This document shows, piece by piece, positions 1 to 10,319 of a stretch of DNA of 64,000 nt. Both the position numbers and the translations under genes were made by a program. Numbering within the stretch: position 1 is the first letter of the stretch; each line of letters begins with the position of its first letter. The stretch covers positions 124,001 to 188,000 of the forward strand of contig JAGVSM010004551.1 in the NCBI GenBank assembly GCA_022494885.1, in the 5' to 3' direction. Origin of the DNA: Micrasema longulum (lineage: Eukaryota > Arthropoda > Insecta > Trichoptera > Brachycentridae). The notes below the pieces were generated by a model that saw nothing but the letters and a program-made list of their open reading frames with translations, did no database searches and was not told the origin of the DNA.

Positions 1-324
1 CTTTTTCGATTCCTAGAGAATAAGTTTTAGGGGGCGCTAAATTCAAATCTCGCCAGGGACGCTCATGACCTACGACTCTGTTTACAATGTTTGTTTATTA
101 CATTAAAAACTTGGCCATAATATCATTTATATGGATGACAAAAATTTCTCCATAACATACAAACTTCTGCGTAATTCCGATTACTTACAAGGAGAAGTAC
201 TTAAGGACATTTATTTATTTAATGAATTATTATTATAACTAACGGCCGTAACCAAATTGTACAAAATTAAAGTAAAATACAATAGAAAGAAAACACAGTT
301 AACTGTTTTTGTTAAATCTATAAA
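1..324. other. No gene recognised
   Basis: AT-rich sequence with no open frame of note and no repeat that I could match elsewhere in the window. Confidence 0.5.
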
Positions 325-900
325 AGTAATTTTATTTTATTTTATTTTATTAGGGAAATCAACAGTTCTACATACATATTTTTAGGAAACAAACAGATAT
401 AGTGTATAAACTCAGAACTAATAACAGATTTCCACATAGTATACAAAGTTAGTAAAGAATATATATATTACATATCAAATAAATACATACAATTTATACA
501 TATAAAAATGTTATTTTCAAGTACTCAATAATCAAAGATTTTTTTAAATATTAATTTTAAGAACATTAAGTTACTGTAAATTGGGCGGGATAAGGAAAAA
601 ATGCCTGAAGAGAGGATAAGGAGAGGGGGGGGGAGATGTACATATTTATTATTATAATGTCTACTAAGTTACATAATACATTTTTAGTGTAAATTTTAAG
701 TCTGACAGAGTGATGTTTGTGTAATCTATATTTTTAAATTTTGTATTGTACATTGAAAAAGACCTACGAAAAAAAGCATTTTTAACATACGATGTTTTAC
801 TTATTGGTACATGAAACAGGTGGTACCGTCTACAAATCCTGTAATGTGTAGTTAATAATAATAAAAAAGATTTATAGTAAAACAGTAAAAAATAGAAGAA
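325..900 (-). mobile_element. LINE 3' end with reverse transcriptase C-terminal fragment
   Basis: On the minus strand an open frame ends at 664. Its last ~60 residues read like the tail of a jockey/CR1-type reverse transcriptase: a short 'RRYHLFHVP' block, then 'KNAFFRRSFSMYN' and a hydrophilic end. The 3' untranslated part runs to a (TTTTA)n tail at about 329-352. The stretch next to that tail resembles 27538-27650 in the same orientation, so the two are 3' ends of one LINE family. The copy is 5'-truncated and has no catalytic domain. The leucine-rich start of the frame is AT-rich noise. Clade assignment is inference. Confidence 0.6.
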
Positions 901-1852
901 AAGTAGTAAAAAAGAGATGGATTTTAGGTTTGTTAATCTAACATAGGCACACAAATTCAGCACAAATAAACATTAATAGACCTTTGCATGAGTTTATCAT
1001 ACAAACAGATGGATCTCTGGTTCATCGGTTATTGTTGCAAAGTCAGTTATACCCACTTCCTATGTATAATCAAATAAGCAGTATGTATAGTCTAGGTAGC
1101 AAGTATGATTGCTTGTATAAATAATGTTTCAGGGATCTCAAAATAATTATTTTATTTATTATGATTTCAAAATTAAGAAAATACGTAAAAATAATATATT
1201 AGAAATTTTAAAATAAATCTGCCGCTCTTTAATTTCTTTAAGAACTGGAGAAAATGAACCTTAAATTTCGTGTATATTATTATACGATACAAATTCTTAA
1301 TATTAAGTTATAGAAACACCCTTACAAATGAAATTTAACCCTGACAAAATACACTTAAATGCGATCCAAAACGTCGGTAAAGCGTTCAAAAAGCACAGGA
1401 AAACTCAAAGCGCAAATTTATCAACATTTCTACAAATTTAGTTTTTGTATTTTTATTACTACATGGTATCTTTAAATAAAAGTGTTATGTCTTCACGAAT
1501 TTCAGCAGTAATAACCTAATACACAAACCCTCAACGGCCCTAACATATTTATTAATTGCGTTGAGTAATAATTTAATTCGGACAATTATGCAATTCATTG
1601 AATTGAGTGAGATGAATGGCCAAGCTTCATTACCAGACATCACGTTTGCTGGCGACAAGCAATCTATGTTATGTAGAAGCTAATACAATTTCCTCAATAC
1701 AGTTTTCGGCTCAATAAACGCAACATCAAGCCTGCCTTCTATAGAGCGATGCCTTTTAGAGAAGTCTATCAATACAGGGCCCGATCACGGATCTAAATAT
1801 AAGACCTGTGAGGCTAATGAAGTTTGTTACTAAATCCTTGGAACACGTAGCT
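901..1852. other. No gene recognised
   Basis: Mostly low-complexity A/T. A less biased patch at about 1590-1860 has no open frame that I recognise. Confidence 0.4.
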
Positions 1853-2250
1853 TAAGGCTGTGGTCGGGTAAAACGCACAAAAAATTAGGAAATCATACGA
1901 TTTTGCCATTTAAAGCTACTGTTTTTTTTTAAATCACGCAAATATTTTTTTTTTAAAAACATTAATTAAATAAAATTAAAAGTATTTTTATTGAAAAATA
2001 TACTTTAAAGTTTTATTTAACTGAATTTTTTTTTTCAACCGGCAGATTACGCCATTCCAAATTATGACTGAACTTTGGGGCTACGAGTCTCATATAAAGA
2101 CTAAGTATCGAACTAAAATTTGTTGTTATGATTTAAAGATAATAAATTGAGCATGAAAGTAGCCGAAGCAAGATCTTATTTTTTTGAAGACACCAGCCTA
2201 AAGATGTCCATTAGAGGGTGAAAGCACTAATCGGTCAAACAAATAAGTAG
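1853..2250 (+). repeat. Unclassified dispersed repeat, copy 1
   Basis: This stretch aligns by eye with 9054-9520 in the same orientation. Shared blocks include the opening, the 'ATACGATTTTGCCATTT' segment, the 'ACCGGCAGATTAC' segment and 'AAAGACTAAGTAT'. It has no coding potential, no clear terminal inverted repeat and no poly(A) tail. It may be a MITE body or an old retroelement untranslated region. Confidence 0.55.
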
Positions 2251-2311
2251 GAGTGAACCAAGTATTTTTAAATTAATAACTCATATGTAAATGTAAGTTA
2301 TTACATTATTA

Positions 2312-2336
2312 CAATGGAGTTCCACCAAGAATTGTC
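2312..2336 (+). repeat. Recurring PLE-associated motif (M-x-FHQE), copy 1
   Basis: The motif ATGGAGTTCCACCAAGAATT occurs here and, with a few changes, at 4048-4067 (minus), 34875-34898 (minus), 45263-45288 (plus) and 54265-54290 (plus). In at least three of these it lies beside Penelope-like tail sequence. Read from its ATG it would encode M-E-F-H-Q-E. It may mark the 5' end of a PLE. Confidence 0.5.
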
Positions 2337-2542
2337 AGTTAATAAATTAAATAAAAAAATAAATAAAGTAAGTTGTTACAAAGTTCATTCGATATTCTCT
2401 TGCCATGAAGTTAATAGGGACGCGTATTTGAAATATTTAGAAAAAAATAAAAAATAAATATTTATACATGCCGTTTAGTACATATTTTTTGCTTTGTAAA
2501 AATAAACAAACCAAGTTTTTTCATTCAATTTTAAAAAAATTG

Positions 2543-2762
2543 AAAACTAAGAAATATGTCAACAATATTTTGAGTTTGTCCAAGTTTTTGTAGACAAGGA
2601 CTGGATTCAACTCCCTGGGCTTACTAAGAAAAACTAAGAAATATGTCAACAATATTTTGAGTTTGTCATAAATTTTGTAGACAAGGACTGGATTCAACTC
2701 CCTATTATACCTTCTATATATATTACCTTCTCTTAAATGTTTTTCATCTCTGTTGTAATATG
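2543..2762 (+). mobile_element. MITE-1 fragment with internal 87-bp-offset duplication
   Basis: Two direct copies of a ~74-base module (2543-2616 and 2630-2703) begin with AAACTAAGAAATATGTCAAC and end in GATTCAACTCCCT. The typical MITE-1 right terminus follows and ends ATCTCTGTTGTAATATG at 2762. MITE-1 is the commonest repeat family in the window and has no coding capacity. Confidence 0.75.
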
Positions 2763-3164
2763 TTAATAAGATAAATGTGTTTCATTATTTGCAGCAAGCT
2801 TTGAAAATACATGCAATTTAAAAAAAATGAATTGTAAAGGGTTAAACTACTCGTAGAATAATTCAATTCAATCTTATTACTTTTATGTAAATAATTTGCA
2901 ATTTTTTGCATCGACTGTTTTGAATCCAAACATTAATTTAATATTAAAAATACAAGTCTCGAAGATATCTCAAAGGCGATGTAACCGGTTAATGGTTATA
3001 TTAAATTTATGGATTTAAATATCATTCATATTTTATTTCCATAACATTAAAAAAAAATGTATTCTGAATAAAATAAGCTCATCAGTTCATAGTGTGTCCC
3101 TTCGTTTTAATTCTTAAAGCACTCTCTTAATACCCATCCACAATTTCTCTTTATTACTTAACTC
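2763..3164. other. No gene recognised
   Basis: AT-rich, with no open frame or repeat match that I could support. Confidence 0.4.
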
Positions 3165-3281
3165 ATATAGTGTCCATGCGGCTCGACTGTGGAATCATCT
3201 CCCATCCACCATCAAAGATGTTACCACAGTATTTCTGTTTAAATCACCTCTGAAGAAACATCTCCTTTCTCTTCCTTAATC
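3165..3281 (+). mobile_element. LINE reverse transcriptase C-terminal remnant
   Basis: A short plus-strand frame encodes 'AARLWNHLPSTIKDV' followed by 'FKSPLKKHLLSLP' and a stop. This is the characteristic C-terminal end of jockey/CR1-like LINE proteins (aa-R-L-W-N-x-L-P ... F-K-x-x-L-K-x-x-L). Nearly the same peptide is encoded at 27060-27165 on the minus strand and a related one at 20610-20720. Only the last ~38 residues survive. Confidence 0.75.
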
Positions 3282-3364
3282 GCTCTTCCTTTTCTCTTTC
3301 ATCTTTTTTCCACTGAGTAATAGTAATGATTTAAGGTAATTTATATACAAATACTTTTATTTCT

Positions 3365-3425
3365 AATAAAATAAATATAACAACTTTGTTTTTAACCACT
3401 AATTTTTATTTTTCACCAACCGGGA
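3365..3425 (-). mobile_element. Penelope-like element 3' tail fragment
   Basis: The block AACTTTGTTTTTAACCACTA and the following CAACCGG match the 3' tail of the minus-strand PLE copy at 17025-17350, and less closely 26100-26130. It directly abuts an L2-like LINE tail at 3428, so two unrelated element ends are joined here. Confidence 0.6.
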
Positions 3426-3427
3426 TA

Positions 3428-3516
3428 TTTATCAATTGTACAGCGCCCTTGAGGTAATTTTCACAAAAATGGCGCTATGAAAATTATCCAACTAAATATA
3501 TATATATATATATATA
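3428..3516 (+). mobile_element. L2-like LINE 3' tail plus (TA)n microsatellite
   Basis: The segment AGCGCCCTTGAGGTAATTTT, then AATGGCGCTATG and AATTATCCAACTA, is the same 3' terminus seen at the end of the L2/CR1-like copy at 11836-12663 (opposite strand), and at 6548-6680 and 19935-20010. It runs into a (TA)n tract at about 3496-3516. Confidence 0.65.
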
Positions 3517-4104
3517 GATCAATTTTATTTATCTTTAAAATGGATCGGGAAAATAGTGGTTTTGTTAATTCTTTATTTTTAACTTGGTGCTGAAAACTTT
3601 GTTCGAAGTAGTATGTGGTTCGTCTAAAAATAAATATATTTTTTAATGCAGGAAAATCATATCCGATTCCCTAGACGCGCAGGTCGGATAAACTCTACTA
3701 CATAGTAAACAGGTTAAAAATAGTTTCAACTATTGTAAAAAATACTTTTATTTATAAGGCAAAATTGAGTGTTTCAAAAATGAACATTTCGTTTTTTTTT
3801 AAACCAGTTTATTTGACGCCATAATGATTTCTAGAAGATTCAGATTTTTTAATACACTCTTGAATTTTTTCTTGTGACGTTAACCTACGTCACCCTTTCC
3901 TGTATTAAAAAAAACTTCCCTATTGTCTCAAAGGGTTTCGTCTTTTTTTTTTCTGTCAATCTTTAAAAAATTGAGTCCAGAAGTCATCTTCGATTCTTTG
4001 ATCATACTTCGGTATACAATATTAATAGATTGAGTTATTCTACTAATATTTCTTGGTGGAACTACATTTTAATTATAATAATAAAGACACATATATAAAT
4101 TTTC
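3517..4104. other. No gene; contains one PLE-associated motif
   Basis: AT-rich and non-coding. At 4048-4067 the minus strand carries the motif GTTCCACCAAGAAATATT described at 2312, about 50 bases from the PLE inverted dimer that follows. Confidence 0.45.
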
Positions 4105-4130
4105 ATTCCACTTTTATTTATAAACTTTTT

Positions 4131-4174
4131 CTGGTGATCGGGTTTCGTCATGACTGACATCGTCAGATTGGTGG
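4131..4174 (-). ncRNA. Hammerhead-like ribozyme, degenerate arm
   Basis: On the minus strand the core CTGACGA is followed by GTCA-GTCA-TGAC (stem II) and GAAAC. Stem II differs from its partner at 4321 by a compensatory change (GTCA/TGAC here, GTCG/CGAC there). Stem I does not pair well, so this arm is probably inactive. Confidence 0.5.
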
Positions 4175-4320
4175 GAGACAAAAAAAAATTATATGTTATA
4201 CAAAAGTTGTTATTACTTTTTACTTAAATTATTTTAATTTAAACTCTTTTGAATATATAAATCATGATTTACAACCCCTGCTTGCAATTGTATGTAACAA
4301 AGAAATTTGTTTAGTCTTCC

Positions 4321-4363
4321 ACCAGTCTGACGATGTCGGTCACGACGAAACCCAGTCACTGGT
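4321..4363 (+). ncRNA. Type I hammerhead ribozyme candidate
   Basis: Stem I is ACCAGT (4321-4326) pairing with ACTGGT (4358-4363). CTGACGA (4327-4333) is the first core box. One extra T precedes stem II, GTCG (4335-4338) with CGAC (4343-4346). GAAA (4347-4350) is the second core box. A two-pair stem III (AC/GT) leads to the cleavage triplet GTC at 4355-4357. The tiny stem III is typical of PLE hammerheads. The extra T after the first box is a deviation from the consensus. Activity is untested. Confidence 0.6.
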
Positions 4364-4388
4364 AAACATTTATAAATAAAAGTGGAAT

Positions 4389-5334
4389 CAAACCATAAAC
4401 GTATTTTTATTATTATAAATATAATATTAAATTCAAAATTCTTTAAAAATTTCCGCAATCTAGATCTTAGCAAATTAAAATATTATTTAAAATTAAACGT
4501 TATTACTTCCGCTTTTCAGTTTATTATTAGAAAGCACAAAAAGCTTTTTATGTTTTATGTACGACGAAAATAAATTGAATTAATTTGCTATTTTTTTTAT
4601 ATTCATTTTAATTAAACTGAATGAGATCGCATTGTTATCCGATCAGAATGAATTCTCTTACTTGTGTTATGAGGTGAATCACTAAGTGAGGAAAATTTTC
4701 CATTAATATTTGAAGGCTATGGGAGTGTCGATTGAAAATATTAATGAAGGAATAATGTTTTCTTTCTATTTCGGATGTATTCAAATGTATGATATATATT
4801 ATGTATTATGTACGTATGATATATATTATGTAAGGAAAAAAAATAAACCCTTTTTAAAGAAAAAAGTTTAAGAAATTAATAAGTGGTATAAACATTATTA
4901 AGGACTAAACCTTAAGCAAACGTACAAAAATTTAAATAGTAGAATGTTAACATAAAATAATAATCAATAAAAGCCTTGTTACATATAAGCTATTGAGTTG
5001 TTAAACTGTAAGAACGGTTAAGATTAAACCGTAAGGTTGTAAGTTTTCCTAACGTTTTCAACCCGCTATTTTTTTTTAATGAAATGGAACCCGGAGCTAA
5101 TAATAAGCTGTCAAATGCAGCGTTATTGTTAATTCATTTACTGGAATGAACATTGAAATCTATACATTTGTATATGAAATAAAGTATAAAATCTGAAATG
5201 TAAAGTTTTGTAAATGCGAAATACTGAGTAACATATTATTATATTGGTCAAACATTTGAAATATCGTATAGAGGTATTTTATTTCATCCACGGAATTCAC
5301 ACCTTCATAAATAATTTATTAGGGCATTTCTTTA
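4389..5334. other. No gene recognised
   Basis: AT-rich. A 63-codon plus frame at 4382-4573 is asparagine/lysine/phenylalanine-rich and matches nothing I know. I see no other structure. Confidence 0.4.
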
Positions 5335-5760
5335 GATAGTAAACTCTCCTATCGTGAACACTGATAATATTGTAAACAAATCTCTCAAACTTCTTGGTTT
5401 TATCAGTAGAATGACGACGGACTTTAAAAATATTAATACCATTCAAACTGTTCACTACTTCGACCCCATCTAGAATATGCTTCTTCAATTTGGTCTTCAT
5501 TCTAAAGGACTCGTATTGACTTTATCGAGTCTGTCCAATACCATTTTCTTAGAACAGTGGCATGGTTGATCAGATTGCAAAGGGGTTATTATTCCAACTT
5601 TGAAATACAGCAATCTCTTAATCTGTCTTCGTTGGAGAAATGTAGAACTGAGATGGACCTTATATGCATTTTCAAAATACTTAATGCCATAAGTGATGTC
5701 CCATCTCTGTTGTAGTTAATTTATTTTCACATTCCCAACCATGTCTGCAAAAGTCAACGT
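5335..5760 (+). mobile_element. Decayed jockey/CR1-like reverse transcriptase C-terminus
   Basis: Plus-strand frames encode 'SLKLLGFISRMTTDFKN', then after a frameshift near 5455 'RPHLEYASSIWSSF', a stop, 'ESVQYHFLRTVAWLIRLQ', and 'LNLSSLEKCRTEMDLICIFK'. These are the ordered landmarks after the catalytic core in jockey/CR1 LINE proteins: R-P-x-L-E-Y-x-S-x-x-W, then E-S-V-Q-x-x-F-L-R, then L-S-L-E-x-R. At least one frameshift and one stop make it a relic. It is followed by a MITE-1 copy. Confidence 0.75.
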
Positions 5761-5786
5761 CTGATATTTATTAAGTCTTCTTAGAA

Positions 5787-6160
5787 CATCAATATTTTGA
5801 GTTTGTCAAAATTTTTGTAGACTAGGACTAGATTTAACTCCCTGGGGAGCTGTTAATATAACCATATTACAACAGAGATGAAGAATATTTAAGAGAAGGT
5901 AATACAGAAGCCTAGGCATCTACAGGGCTTATGACCTGTCGTTGGCTGGCTTAAGTGGCCACATTACACACTTACTTCACAAACGTCAACAGATGAATTA
6001 ATTGAAGGAATATAGATGTTCAAATATGGGCAGAATAGTTAATGTTACACAGTGTCTAAAGTGGCCACTTAAACCAGCCAATGACAGGTCATAAGTCCTG
6101 TAGATGCCTAGAGTTATGTTTTACCTTCTCTTCAATGTTCTTCATCTCTGTTGTATAATG
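5787..6160. mobile_element. MITE-1 copy with ~105-base terminal inverted repeats
   Basis: The left terminus at about 5865-5975 (starting ATTACAACAGAGATGAAGAA) and the right terminus at about 6050-6160 (ending CATCTCTGTTGTATAAT) are inverted copies over ~105 bases. They include the GTGGCCACTTAAACCAGCCA segment and its complement. The interior is short. A third module (5787-5860, ending CTCCCTGGGGAGCTGTT) lies outside the left terminus, as in the copy at 35510. The structure is foldback-like and non-coding. Confidence 0.8.
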
Positions 6161-6547
6161 CTTCTTAGAATAACTTTTGTTTTTATGCCCCAATGTCCTG
6201 GACGTGTAGATTTTGTCACATAAGTTGGAAATTTTTTGGATAGTTCTTCCAGCTTTTAGTAGATCTCTTCGCCACTCAAACAGAGTGGGACTAAGATGGA
6301 TTGGAATGGTTAAGCTCGAAATCTTGTATGTTTATCGTGTAATGAATATATTATATACCATTATTTTACTACCCGTGTTTGTCTTTGCTACATAGATTTC
6401 TGTTCGTTTTGTTCAGTTTCTTGTATGTATGTTTCTTCATGTAACTGTTGTAATTGGCTAAGGGCGTATATAAAATTTAAAAATTTATTATTACATTGAT
6501 GCCGTCTTACCGCTGTTTTGTATACTTTGCCTTTGGTTTATATAGAC

Positions 6548-6680
6548 ATCTTATTATTATTATTATGGATAACTTATATAGCGCAATTTTCGTAATAAAA
6601 TATCTCTAGGGCGCTTTACATAGTGATTCTATTGTTAAATTAATTTAATTGAAGCTTTTAAATTTATAATTTAATTATCT
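6548..6680 (-). mobile_element. L2-like LINE 3' terminus
   Basis: This matches 11826-11945 on the same strand almost base for base (TGGATAACTTATATAGCGC, then the AGGGCGCTTTACAT segment and AATTTAATTGAAGCTTTTAA). An (ATT)n microsatellite sits at 6549-6567, exactly where the minus-strand element ends, as expected for CR1/L2-type LINEs that end in short tandem repeats. Confidence 0.75.
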
Positions 6681-7084
6681 GCACGTCAATCTTGATGTAT
6701 TGGTATGGTGATAAACATCTTCATCAACACGGGCACTAGTCGTTAACATAGATGCGAGATATTTAAAGTTTGCCATCTTGGGTAGCTTCGTGTTGTTTTC
6801 AATATGTATATCACGGCCTAGGTACGCCTTTCGCCTGTCTAAAGTCACACTCTATGTATTTAATTTTGGAACGACTCCCTCTCAGTCTCTGCTTTTCCAA
6901 GCATAAGACTGATCACCGTACCTTCATTATAATTATTATTATCATCTTATATTACATACACAAAATTACAATTTATCCAAAGTTGCTTTGAATTTCTAAG
7001 TAGGGTTATTTTCACCGTTCTAAGACATAAAAAATATATAAAAAACAGTAATCGATATCTAGAAACAATTACAAACAATTATTA

Positions 7085-7826
7085 TTACCTCTCTTTTTGA
7101 CGCACCAAAATACTTGAATTGATTAATTTCAGAGTACCTGCTGTCAACACTAGGAGTACATTATTGTTTCATTGCTCCAGTACTTCTTCCAACCAACAAA
7201 ACAATTCATAGATACCGAGACTGCATAGGTTAGGTAACACTTATGGAACGGCTGCAGACATTCTGTCCAATTCTTTACCATCTTATAAGTCCACAATATC
7301 AAGTTTATTTGTAGCTGCTCGTCAAACTATTATTGACAATTCAATTTCATAAATTAAAAAAAATACTTACTTGTTTATTTTTATTACCTTATACTTTTTT
7401 TTTATTTTTTACCATATCAAATTGCACTGTAGTATTGGCAAATACGCATTTCATGGATACATATTTTTATTTCTCATTTTTTCGTGATAATATATGCTTG
7501 CTTGTTTATTAATTTAACTTAAAAATGTCTTTCTTGCTTACCGTAACACTTTATTTATTGTTTGCCTTGCAGAATTTATTTCATAAGCTTATATCTTTGC
7601 ATTTTTTGTTTATATGCTTACTGTTTTTTCTTGCATACCTTTGTTATTATTGTTTTTTTTTTACTTTGTAAAACTTTTTATGATATCTTTTTTAACTAAT
7701 TTCACAATTTTTTTTTGTATATTCTGTTTATTATTTAATATGTTAGCGTGTATTTAATTTTTATTTTTTGTAAATGCATTTTGGGCGTTAATGAACAAAA
7801 TAAATAAATAAATAAAGGCAGTGGAC
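7085..7826 (+). mobile_element. LINE 3' portion: reverse transcriptase end, 3' UTR, (TAAA)n tail
   Basis: A frame near 7130-7355 encodes 'FRVPAVNTRSTLLFHC', a gap, then 'LGNTYGTAADILSNSLP' and a stop. This matches the final conserved stretch of jockey-like proteins (V-P-x-x-x-T-R ... F-x-N-S-x-P). The 3' UTR contains ATGCATTTTGGGCG and ends in (AAAT)n at about 7798-7816. Several other tails in the window share the GCCC/GGGC plus AATAAATAAATAAA ending. Confidence 0.6.
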
Positions 7827-8170
7827 AAAGTGAATAAAATAATAAAAAATGGAGTAAAAACATATAAAAAATTTAGTAAAAACAGAAAAAATTAAGTGAA
7901 AATATAGTAGAAAATGTAGTTAAAACATAGTAATAAATGTAGTAAAGCATAATAAAAAATGTAATAAAAACAAAGTAAAAACATTTTTAAAAAAAAAACC
8001 CAGTAAAATATGTGGTAAAAACAGAATGAATTGTAGGACACATATTTAAAGTCATAATGAAAAAAGTAATATATGTATATAGCAAAGAGCAAATGTAAAA
8101 AACATTGCAAAATATCGAGTAAAAAGAGAAAAAAAACCGAAGTAAAAGATGAAATAAGAAAAAAGTAATT
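7827..8170. repeat. Degenerate AT-rich minisatellite
   Basis: Irregular repeats of a unit like GTAAAAACATA and AAAAATGTAGTAA run for ~340 bases. The complementary unit (TTTTTACTATG) fills 61560-61740. A SINE-B tail follows at 8206. The 112-codon minus-strand frame over this region is a product of the repeat. Confidence 0.6.
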
Positions 8171-8205
8171 TAACAGATGATTAAAATTCGCGGCATTATT
8201 TGTGT

Positions 8206-8250
8206 TATAATGTACTGCCCTATGCACCACTGGGTGCGGAAAGGGAAATG
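8206..8250 (+). mobile_element. SINE-B 3' tail fragment
   Basis: CCCTATGCACCACTGGGTGC followed by GGAAAGGGAAATGATTTT matches the end of the SINE-B copy at 58641-58945. The head is missing. Confidence 0.65.
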
Positions 8251-8799
8251 ATTTTGTGTTTTTTAAAATAATGAATCCAAGTACGCATGATTCTTGTTAT
8301 GCAATTATCAAGGTTTTTCACTTTTTTATTTATAAAAGTATACATAAAGGTAATTTAAGCAAAACTTTAAGTGCGGGAACACCGATATTATTTAAAACAC
8401 GGCAGAATTATTCAACTTGTGTACTTAAGAATATTCAGAATCATAAAAAACTCTGAATTTTGATATTAAGTAAACGTTTTCCGTACTTCATACCATTAGC
8501 CATTCTGCATTCAACACATTAATCAAAGATGAAGGGACAGTTACCCAAAAAACTTCTGTTTTAGTAACAGATTACCGAACGGTATTTTTAGATTTATTTT
8601 CCAATTGTTTCTTAGAAATAACTATAGTAAATATTTTCCTTAGTCAAATGAGACAAGCATTTTTTGCTTTCCGAGACATCTTCCATTATGTCTCAAAAAT
8701 GATCAAGATATAATACGCTTGGTGTACCAATACAGTGACCAATGCTTAATTAAAACCACACAAAAAACCTTTAATATTCGCTTCAATTGGCAATTGGAA

Positions 8800-8908
8800 T
8801 ACCCAAACTTGAGAAAAATCACATTTAATTTTCGTGTTCTTACCGGGAATCGAACCCAAAACCCCTGTGCACGAGTCAAGCGTCTCAACCACTACACCTC
8901 GGAGGTCG
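8800..8908 (-). mobile_element. SINE-A (tRNA-derived head)
   Basis: On the minus strand, CCTCCGAGGTGTAGTGGTTG is the polymerase III A-box region and GGGTTCGATTCCCGGTAAG the B-box region. AACACGAAAATTAAATGTG follows. It is the same family as 14774-14949 and 45607-45745. Past TTTTTCTCAAG it diverges from the other copies. The acceptor ends do not pair, so this is a SINE and not a tRNA gene. Confidence 0.8.
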
Positions 8909-9053
8909 TCAATGAAAGCATTTCTTTCGTGTACCCGGGAACTGTTTTAAACAATTAGGGTCTAACGTTTCGCTCATAATAAATAAAAATCTGTCAAAAA
9001 ACATGTTACTTTTTAAAATATCAATTTTATAAACCGCGATATTAACTGCATTT

Positions 9054-9520
9054 AAGGATGTAGACCGGTAAAAGGCACGAAAAATGAGGAAGTCATACGA
9101 TTTTGCCATTTTAAAACGAATGTTTTTAAAAATCACGCAAAAATAAAATAAAAATAAAATAAATTAGATAAAAACAATAATTTTAAAAGGTATTTCTTTT
9201 CAAAAATATACCTAAAATTTTTAAATAATTAAAATATAATTACTTTTCGACCGGCAGATTACACCATTTTATATTTAGACTAAACTTTAGGGCCACAATT
9301 CTCATGTAAAGACTAAGTATTTTGCTAAATTTTCTTCTAATCAAATGATTTTTTTTGAAAGCTTTAAATAAAGGTGATAGATTAAAAATGAAGATAAGGG
9401 AAGCAAAACCCTATTTTTGTGTTTTTGAAAAGAAATACAAGCATTTAAAATCACATATTTTTTGTGACATCATTGGCCCTTACACTGTTAGTTTGCTCAA
9501 GGCTTATGATTGGTAGGGTG
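9054..9520 (+). repeat. Unclassified dispersed repeat, copy 2
   Basis: Partner of 1853-2250. The conserved order is an opening AAGG-TGT block, CATACGATTTTGCCATTT, ACCGGCAGATTACACCATTT and AAAGACTAAGTAT. The copies differ by many substitutions and short indels, so they are old. Confidence 0.55.
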
Positions 9521-10057
9521 ATTTTTCCCTATGACCGTACTGTAATGACTTAAACGGTACCCAAAACTATGTTTTGTATTTATGACATAACCTTGTTATT
9601 ACATAACTCACAATAATTTAATTTAATCTGTGCAAAAAAATTCTCGTCACCTAACATTTCAACGTAACTTGGACAGTCTTATGGATCAGTGGAAAGTTGG
9701 AATATAGGAGACAGATTTTAAACTTGATGTATTTTTATAAAATAATTAATTCTTATGTTGATTCAACATTTTGTTTAAAGAATGTACCTCTGTATGTCCC
9801 CAGTCGGCGATTGAGATAGTACTCTACCTTTTTTTTCCAACCTTCAATAAAAATATGGCGCACTTCAATGAATTATCACGTATGTTAAGATTATATAGTT
9901 ATGTAGAATGTAATGCTGATATTGATATCTTTAAAGATACATGAAATAATTAAAGGAAAACTGTAAAGCAACTTATAAAGTCAAATAGCCTCTAATGTTA
10001 GTTAGGTAAAATAATTTGTAATAACCTTTTAGTATAATTTCTTGTTAGTATAAATTA
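9521..10057. other. No gene recognised
   Basis: AT-rich sequence without an open frame or repeat match that I can support. Confidence 0.4.
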
Positions 10058-10206
10058 TCGGCTTTGTGGTGTAGTCGTCAGTGCGTTGTTAAATGTTAAA
10101 CAGTATGTAAAGTGGCCACTTAAACCAGCCAATGACAAATCAAAAGCCCTGTAAATGCCTAGACTTCCATATTATCTTCTTTCAAATATTCTCCAGCCCT
10201 GTTGAA
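10058..10206 (+). mobile_element. SINE head joined to MITE-1 right end
   Basis: CGGCTTTGTGGTGTAGTCGT at 10060 is a tRNA-like A-box region. After ~30 bases it passes directly into the MITE-1 terminus (AAAGTGGCCACTTAAACCAG ... TGCCTAGACTTC), which ends near 10206. Either the MITE inserted into a SINE or both are truncated at the same junction. Confidence 0.6.
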
Positions 10207-10319
10207 TTTTTTAAAAAACAAATTGTGATTATTATACCAATGTATTTTTTTTTGTTGATTGTTTGTGTATCATAATAAATAATTAAATTTTAAAATAAAA
10301 AAATAAAAGGATGAATGAA

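Larger units (their letters stand above)
4105..4388. mobile_element. Inverted pair of Penelope-like hammerhead termini
   Basis: Two ~71-base arms (4105-4176 and 4318-4388) are near-complementary and separated by ~140 bases of A/T. Each arm reads outward, from a hammerhead-like core to a tail ending TTTATAAATAAAAGTGGAAT. The same architecture with different sequence is present at 34909-35408 and 21438-21666. Penelope-like elements are known to carry type I hammerhead motifs in their terminal pseudo-LTRs, and their copies are often inverted relative to each other. That is why I assign this pair to the PLE class. Confidence 0.65.

Noticed and set aside
4382..4573. 63-codon plus-strand frame next to the PLE dimer
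   Set aside because: Considered as a PLE protein start, but composition is that of A/T-rich noise and no motif is present.
7892..8230. 112-codon minus-strand frame rich in phenylalanine and tyrosine
   Set aside because: It is a translation of the A/T minisatellite.
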